NCBI RefSeq assembly: GCF_017654505.1
Contig: NC_054538.1
Location: forward strand, 53,617,786 to 53,681,785
Direction of reading: 5' to 3'
From: Polyodon spathula
Taxonomy: Eukaryota > Chordata > Actinopteri > Acipenseriformes > Polyodontidae
Length of the DNA stretch: 64,000 bases
Position 1 is the first letter of the stretch. Each line of letters begins with the position of its first letter. Below the pieces are notes generated by a model. That model made no database searches. It saw only the letters and a list, made by a program, of their open reading frames with translations, and was not told the origin of the DNA. Positions 59,040-64,000 of this stretch are shown piece after piece. The translations under genes were made by a program, and so were the position numbers.

Positions 59040-60015
59040 ACAACTCGCCTGGGCTAGGAGGTCTATGCATTGGGGATGGGGAGCGAGTCTGGAGAAGTTG
59101 GGGCTGCCCGGCGGTAGGAGGCAATATGCCCTGAGATTTAAGCAGTGCCGATGGTTAGCACAGTCGGTGCCGGGCTGTAGATGGCTCCGAAGCTATTCAC
59201 CGGTGCCAAATCGGTCGATGCCGGGATCAGCGTCGAGGGGAGCATTGTCAATGCCGAGTGGTTGGTGCTGATGGAACGCGCGGTCGGCGCTGGGCTGTAG
59301 GTGGAGCCGAAGATGGTTACACCAGTGCCAAGTCAATCTGGGCCGGGTAGGTTGGTCAGTGGGAAAACAGCGGTTGATGCAAGGGTATGCAGCCGATTCA
59401 GTCGGCGTGGTCGCCGAGGGCAAGCGCAGCCGCGCTAGGTGAGCCCGAGGCTTGAGAGGGGCGTTAGACCCGAGCTGTTTTTTTTTTTTTTTTTTATGGT
59501 CGCTGGGGCCGATTAAATCAGCATAGAGGAGTATGCCGCAAGCCCGCAGGGTCTCCTTACAGCACCAGAACAGCTCTCCACAAGGTATTTGAAAACTGCA
59601 CGAATACTCGTGCAGTGAAAGACAGTAATAGCCGCTTGCCAATCTCCAAAGAGGAGTCAAAACCAGCTCCAGTCAGTAAACTGACATGAGAATTAGGTAT
59701 GAGCACTCTCAAAAATACTTCAGTGTGATCCTACCGTGGATTAAATAAATTTGACGGTAAAAAAAGACAAATCAGCGAAATTCGGGCAAAGAAAGCACAA
59801 AGCAATTTATGACCTGTCTCAGTGAAGTGAGAGAGAAAATGGCTATATGCTACTGTCAAGACATCCCTCTTCAGCAGGAGGTGGGAGGGAATTTCCCCTC
59901 ACAGCAGGGCCCTGATAGGGCAGCTTTTATATATATGCTCTGTGATTGGCGGTCAGAGAGGGCTCTTTCCGTTCGGTAATGGTTGTCATTCAATTGAAAC
60001 GGAAGCTCTGACTAG
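59040..60015 (-). mobile_element. Probable 5' part of the DIRS element
   Basis: GC-rich sequence with two related blocks around ggtgccgggctgtagatgg (59168) and ggcgctgggctgtaggtgg (59286), then a T17 run and non-coding sequence ending in gctctgtgattggcggtcag. It directly continues the DIRS fragment, but no conserved ORF1 domain was confirmed. Confidence 0.4.
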
Positions 60016-60019
60016 CACT

Positions 60020-60925
60020 TGCTCAGAGGTATAATTTGCCTAAACCATGCATAACAAATAAAACAATGCTGCAAAGAATTTTAGCATGAGGCGATGTATG
60101 CAGCTCACACTGACCAAATAACGATGTGCAGATTTTGCAACTCTGGGCTGGAATTGGAGTCGAAAGATACCGTCAATAAGCATCATTAGCTGTTTATTTG
60201 TTTTGGAGAAAATATGGGTTGTATCATTATCTGGAACAAAACAGTTTGTGTTATTATCTAAAAAAGGCATGAATTGTCGACTAATGGGAGCTATTAATAC
60301 TTGATGTTTTTTGTGTGCATTTGTATAAGACTGACTGTTAAAATTTGGTGACGTTGGTGTTTTGTAACTGAACTGTATCCCATTAAGACTGCCCTTGCAG
60401 CATATGATGGGCTGCCCAAAATTTCAGTTTATCAGCCAAGGTGATTATTGGTTGTTACTTGCGTTGGAAATTAATTATATCCTGTGGTTACTTAGTATAT
60501 CCCGGCCACACATCATTTGATAGCCTGCACAAAACTCGACAATAAGCGGGTTTGTTAGATGATATTAAGAGAGGGAATTTCTCAAAGATCCCAAGGTGCA
60601 TGGCGAGTGTTTTTTCCAAAATCATGATAATAAACAAGGCATGATATTAAGTAAGGTGATATAAAACAGGTTCATCTGTATTTTGTATTAGTATGCTAAT
60701 TCTTTGTTTTATTTCAAGTGGTGCAAACTTTGCACTGAAGCAAATGCTGTTTTGGTTTTGGATGCATTTGAATTAATTAATCTGCTTTGCTTACTGTTGA
60801 AATACTGAGAAACTCCAAGCTTGTTGTATACTGTTCAGTGCAATGGGATTGAAATATAAATCCTATCATTTTTTAATGGGTAGATTGCTGTATGTGCAAT
60901 TATTAAGACAGCCCCACAATAGTAG
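60020..60925. other. Unassigned stretch
   Basis: No coding or repeat structure recognised. Confidence 0.45.
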
Positions 60926-60927
60926 AG

Positions 60928-61079
<152 letters not shown>

Positions 61080-61491
61080 TGTAAGGTACCAGGGAGGGTT
61101 CCTTCCCAGCTAAAAACCTTGTGAGAATGCACATTTGGGTGTTATGGGGTTTAATTGTGTAACTGTTTTAATGATTTAGTTAATCCTCTGCACCTGGTCG
61201 TAATTATAAATTAGAGACAGGTGCAGGGTATTTAAGAGAGGCAGCCAGACTGATCAGGGCTGCTGAGGTAAAGAGCCCGACTGTGTGTATGTGAGAGCAG
61301 TCGTATCAAAGGAAGGTATTGTGTGGAATGTGAGTTTGAGTTTTTGTGTGACAGGTATTATTATTTGATAATATAGTATATATTATTTGATTTGTGTTTA
61401 TTAAAAGTGCGCATCAGCGCCGTAAAAAATCAATTTTTGTGTCCTGGGTCTATTTAAAGGGGCAACGAACTCCGTGAGTGTGAGGATCGTT

Positions 61492-61494
<3 letters not shown>
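61080..61494 (+). mobile_element. LTR of the TA-associated family, copy 3
   Basis: It begins tgtaaggtaccagg after tatatat and ends gaggatcgtttac before (TA)n. It shares gcacctgg, gagacaggtgcagggtattt, cagggctgctg and ggggcaacgaac with copies 2 and 4. The segment gtaaacagc..gctcc is shortened, giving about 415 bp. Confidence 0.85.

Positions 61495-61540
<46 letters not shown>
61495..61540. repeat. (TA)n microsatellite
   Basis: About 23 units between LTR copy 3 and the Tc1 end. Confidence 0.96.
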
Positions 61541-61545
<5 letters not shown>

Positions 61546-63182
61546 CTGTGGAAAAAATTAAGAGACCACTGCAAATTTTTCTTAAATCAGCATCTCTACA
61601 TGTATGGCAGCCATTCCATTCCAGTGTCTGTTAAATTCCAACACAGGCACACCTCATTCTACTGAATGAGGTACTGTTTAGGGGATCACCTGAACCAAAT
61701 CTTATTTAACGAGGAAAAGTATAAAAACCACTCCTGTGGTCATCACTATCCTCTTGCAATATGACCAGCTGGATGGCAAAACAGTGTTAGTAGTACCTCA
61801 AAAGTAATTGGAATCAAAAAATAACTATTGACCATGCCCAAAGAGTTGAAAAGGAAAATTTTGAGTGAGGAAAAGAAGGGTTCAATTCTGGCTTTACTGG
61901 CAGAGGGATACAGTGAGCGTCAGGTTGCTTCCATCCTTAAAATTTCAAAGATGGCGGTTCATAAGAACAAGGTCAAGCAGCACACATTGGGGACAACAAA
62001 GCTACAGACCGGCAGAGGGCGAAAACGACTCTCCATTGACCGGGATGACCACTAACTCTTTCGAACATCACTCAGTAACCGTAGGATAACATCAAGTGAC
62101 CTACAAAAAGAATGGCAAACGGCAGCTGGGGTGAAGTGCACGGCGAGGACGTTTCAAAACAGGCTCCTAGGGGCAGGGCTGAAGTTGTGCGAAGCTAGAT
62201 AAAAGCCCTTCATCAATGAGAAGCAAAGAAGAGCCAGGCTGAGGTTTGCAAAAGACCATAAGGATTAGACCGTACAGGGCTGGAGTAAGGTCATCTTCTT
62301 TGATGAGTCCAATTTTCAGCTTTGCCCAACACCTGGTCGTCTAATGGTTAGACGGAGACCTGGAGAGGCCTACAAGCCACAGTGTCTCACACTCACTGTG
62401 AAATGTGGTGGAGGATCGGTGATGATCTGGGGGTGTTTCAGCAAGGCTGGAATCGGGCAGATTTGTCTTTGTGAAGGACGCATGAATCAAGCCAAGTACA
62501 AGGTTGTCCTGGAAGAAAACTTGCTTCCATCTGCTCTGACAATGTTCCCCAACTGTGAGGATTGGTTTTTCCAGCAGGATAATGCTCTATGCCACACAGC
62601 CAGGTCAATCAAGGTGTGGATGGAGGACCACCAGATCAAGACCCTGTCATGGCCAGCCCAATCTCCAGACCTGAACCCCATTGAAAACCTCTGGAATGTG
62701 ATCAAGAGGAAGATAGATGGTCACAAGCTATCAAACAAAGCGGAGTTGCTTGAATTTTTGCGCCAGGAGTGGCATAAAGTCACCAAACATCAATGTGAAA
62801 GACTGGTGAAGAGCGTGCCAAGACGCATGAAAGCTGTAATTGAAAATCAGGGTTATTCCACCAAATATTGATTTCTGAACTCTTCCTAAGTTAAAACATT
62901 AGTATTGTGTTGTTTAAAAATGAATATGAACTTATTTTCTTTGCATTATTTGAGGTCTGACAACACTGCATCTTTTTTGTTATTTTGACCAGTTGTCATT
63001 TTCTGCAAATAAATGCTCTAAATGACAATATTTTTATTTGGAATTTGGGAGAAATGTTGTCAGTAGGTTATAGAATAAAACAAAAAGAAATAGTTTTATA
63101 AACTATTTATAAATAACCTATAAATAGTAAAACCAGAGAAACTGATAATTTTGCAGTGGTCTCTTAATTTTTTCCAGAACTG
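61541..63182 (+). mobile_element. Tc1 element (DD34E), near full length
   Basis: The ends cagctgtggaaaaaattaag and (complement) cagttctggaaaaaattaag both continue agaccactgcaaa. Both sides are TA-rich, fitting TA insertion. About 1640 bp. Different TIR and transposase from the Tc1 at 3417. Confidence 0.92.
61834..62871 (+). pseudogene. Tc1 transposase (DD34E), three nonsense codons
   Basis: The ATG at 61834 opens MPKELKRKILSEEKKGSILA, with a helix-turn-helix (YSERQVASILKISKMAVHK). One frame continues to GYSTKY and TAA at 62869-62871. The triad is visible: FFDESNF, FQQDNALCHT and SPDLNPIENLW, with 34 residues between the second D and the E. Stops lie at 62053-62055 (after DRDDH), about 62201 (after CEAR) and about 62267 (after KDHKD). 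No frameshift was needed, so this copy is fairly young. Confidence 0.92.
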
Positions 63183-63223
63183 TATATATATATATATAAT
63201 ATACACACACACACAGTATATAT

Positions 63224-63703
63224 TGTGAGCAGGGAGAGGGTTAATTTCTTCTCTGCTAGAGAAAAAAAAAAAACATGTGAGAATGTAAATTAGTGAGAAG
63301 TGTGAATTGTTTTATTGTTTAATTATGAGATACCCACTGCACCTGGTGTTTATTGTAAATTAGAGCCAGGTGCAGGGTATTTAAAAAAAGCAGCCAGTGT
63401 GCTCAGGGCTGCTGTGTGTGTAAAGGAGCCTGGTTGATGGTGATTTCAATCGTAACAAAGGTAGTGTGAAAAGGCCTTTTTGTGTGTTCTGTTTTATGAG
63501 TTTGTACTACAGGTAAACAGCTTAGCTGTCCTGATGTAGTTAAGTTCCTGTGCTGGTGTTTAGTTAGTGCTCCAAGGGAGCTAGGTGTTTATTTTGTGTT
63601 TGTTTATTTTATTTGTGTATTAAAAATAGCGCCCAAGCACTGGAAAAATCAATTTCGGTGTCTGGGTCCTGCTTGTAAAGGGGCAACGAACCGTGGAGAG
63701 TTA

Positions 63704-63707
<4 letters not shown>
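63224..63707 (+). mobile_element. LTR of the TA-associated family, copy 4 (reference copy)
   Basis: 484 bp from TGTGAGCAGGGAGAGGG to GGAGAGTTACTCA. tatat lies on each side, inside (TA)n, so the target duplication is uninformative. TATA-like gggtatttaaaa lies at 63376 and a poly(A)-like gtattaaaaat at 63617. Confidence 0.85.

Positions 63708-63778
<71 letters not shown>
63708..63778. repeat. (TA)n microsatellite
   Basis: About 35 units between two LTR copies in opposite orientation. Confidence 0.97.
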
Positions 63779-63781
<3 letters not shown>

Positions 63782-64000
63782 GAAAGATCCTCTCACTCAC
63801 GGTTCGTTGCCCCTTTTAAAATAGACCCAGGACACAGAAATGGAATTGACTTAAGCGCTGACGTGCACTTTTAATAAACACCAATCAAATAAATTAAACA
63901 AAACAAACAAACACCTAGCTCCTTCTTGGAGCACTAACTATACAGTCTGGAACATAACTGAACCAGGACAGCTAAGCTGTTTACCTGTAGCACAAACACA
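63779..64000 (-). mobile_element. LTR of the TA-associated family, copy 5, cut by window end
   Basis: Minus-strand 3' part: complement ends ..ggggcaacgaaccgtgagtg agaggatctttcaca at 63779. It contains the same gtgtctgggtc, tgtttattt and gctgtcctgg blocks as copy 4. Confidence 0.88.

Overview
This 64 kb window looks like repeat-rich, mostly intergenic DNA of a ray-finned fish. The basis is the transposon mix: Tc1 (DD34E and DD38E), L2, L1 and CR1-like LINEs, a restriction-like-endonuclease (RLE) LINE, DIRS and tyrosine-recombinase elements, hAT-like genes, short LTRs and many (TA)n and (AAT)n tracts. Several pieces, including the tRNA-headed SINE near 2.4 kb and the CR1-like 3' tail near 1.6 kb, remind me of repeats from non-teleost ray-finned fishes such as sturgeons. 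That placement is from memory and was not tested. I see no intact host gene, no cellular RNA gene and no CRISPR array. Every recognisable reading frame is broken or truncated.

Layout, 0-16.6 kb. A CR1-like LINE end (1-1626) is followed by a possible Harbinger scrap, a tRNA-type SINE and then the most gene-like object in the window. This is a decayed minus-strand gene (2504-6609) of an uncharacterised animal family. It has a first exon with a good donor site, a 39-bp minisatellite in its coding region and a Tc1 element inserted in its second exon. Beyond it lie an RLE-LINE 3' end, an LTR, a Tc1 remnant, a palindromic foldback repeat, a SINE beside a 5S-rRNA-like fragment, and a tyrosine-recombinase element with a gag-like frame.

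16.6-32 kb. Two 1.6-kb copies of one unclassified repeat lie in inverted orientation (16823-18430 and 23783-25381). Between them are a broken hAT-like transposase and a head-to-head pair of LTRs sharing one target duplication. From 25.8 to 31.6 kb there is a mosaic in which two partial copies of the same RLE LINE are separated by a Tc1 piece and a DIRS piece, all on the minus strand.

32-52 kb. This part holds a coding-type 33-bp minisatellite, a DD38E Tc1 fragment, a long stretch with little recognisable content, a foldback element with a perfect 32-bp hairpin that was later hit by an LTR, an L1-like LINE, a 268-bp MITE with an 8-bp target duplication, and an L2 LINE carrying an inverted copy of its own 3' end.

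52-64 kb. This part holds two well-bounded solo LTRs, a decayed L2-like RT, a DIRS RT/RNase H region, a complete-length but dead Tc1 element, and several LTRs of one family that all abut (TA)n tracts. I found no new working biological system. The most interesting items are the decayed gene with its repeat array, the LTR family with apparent (TA)n targeting, and the inverted LTR pair.
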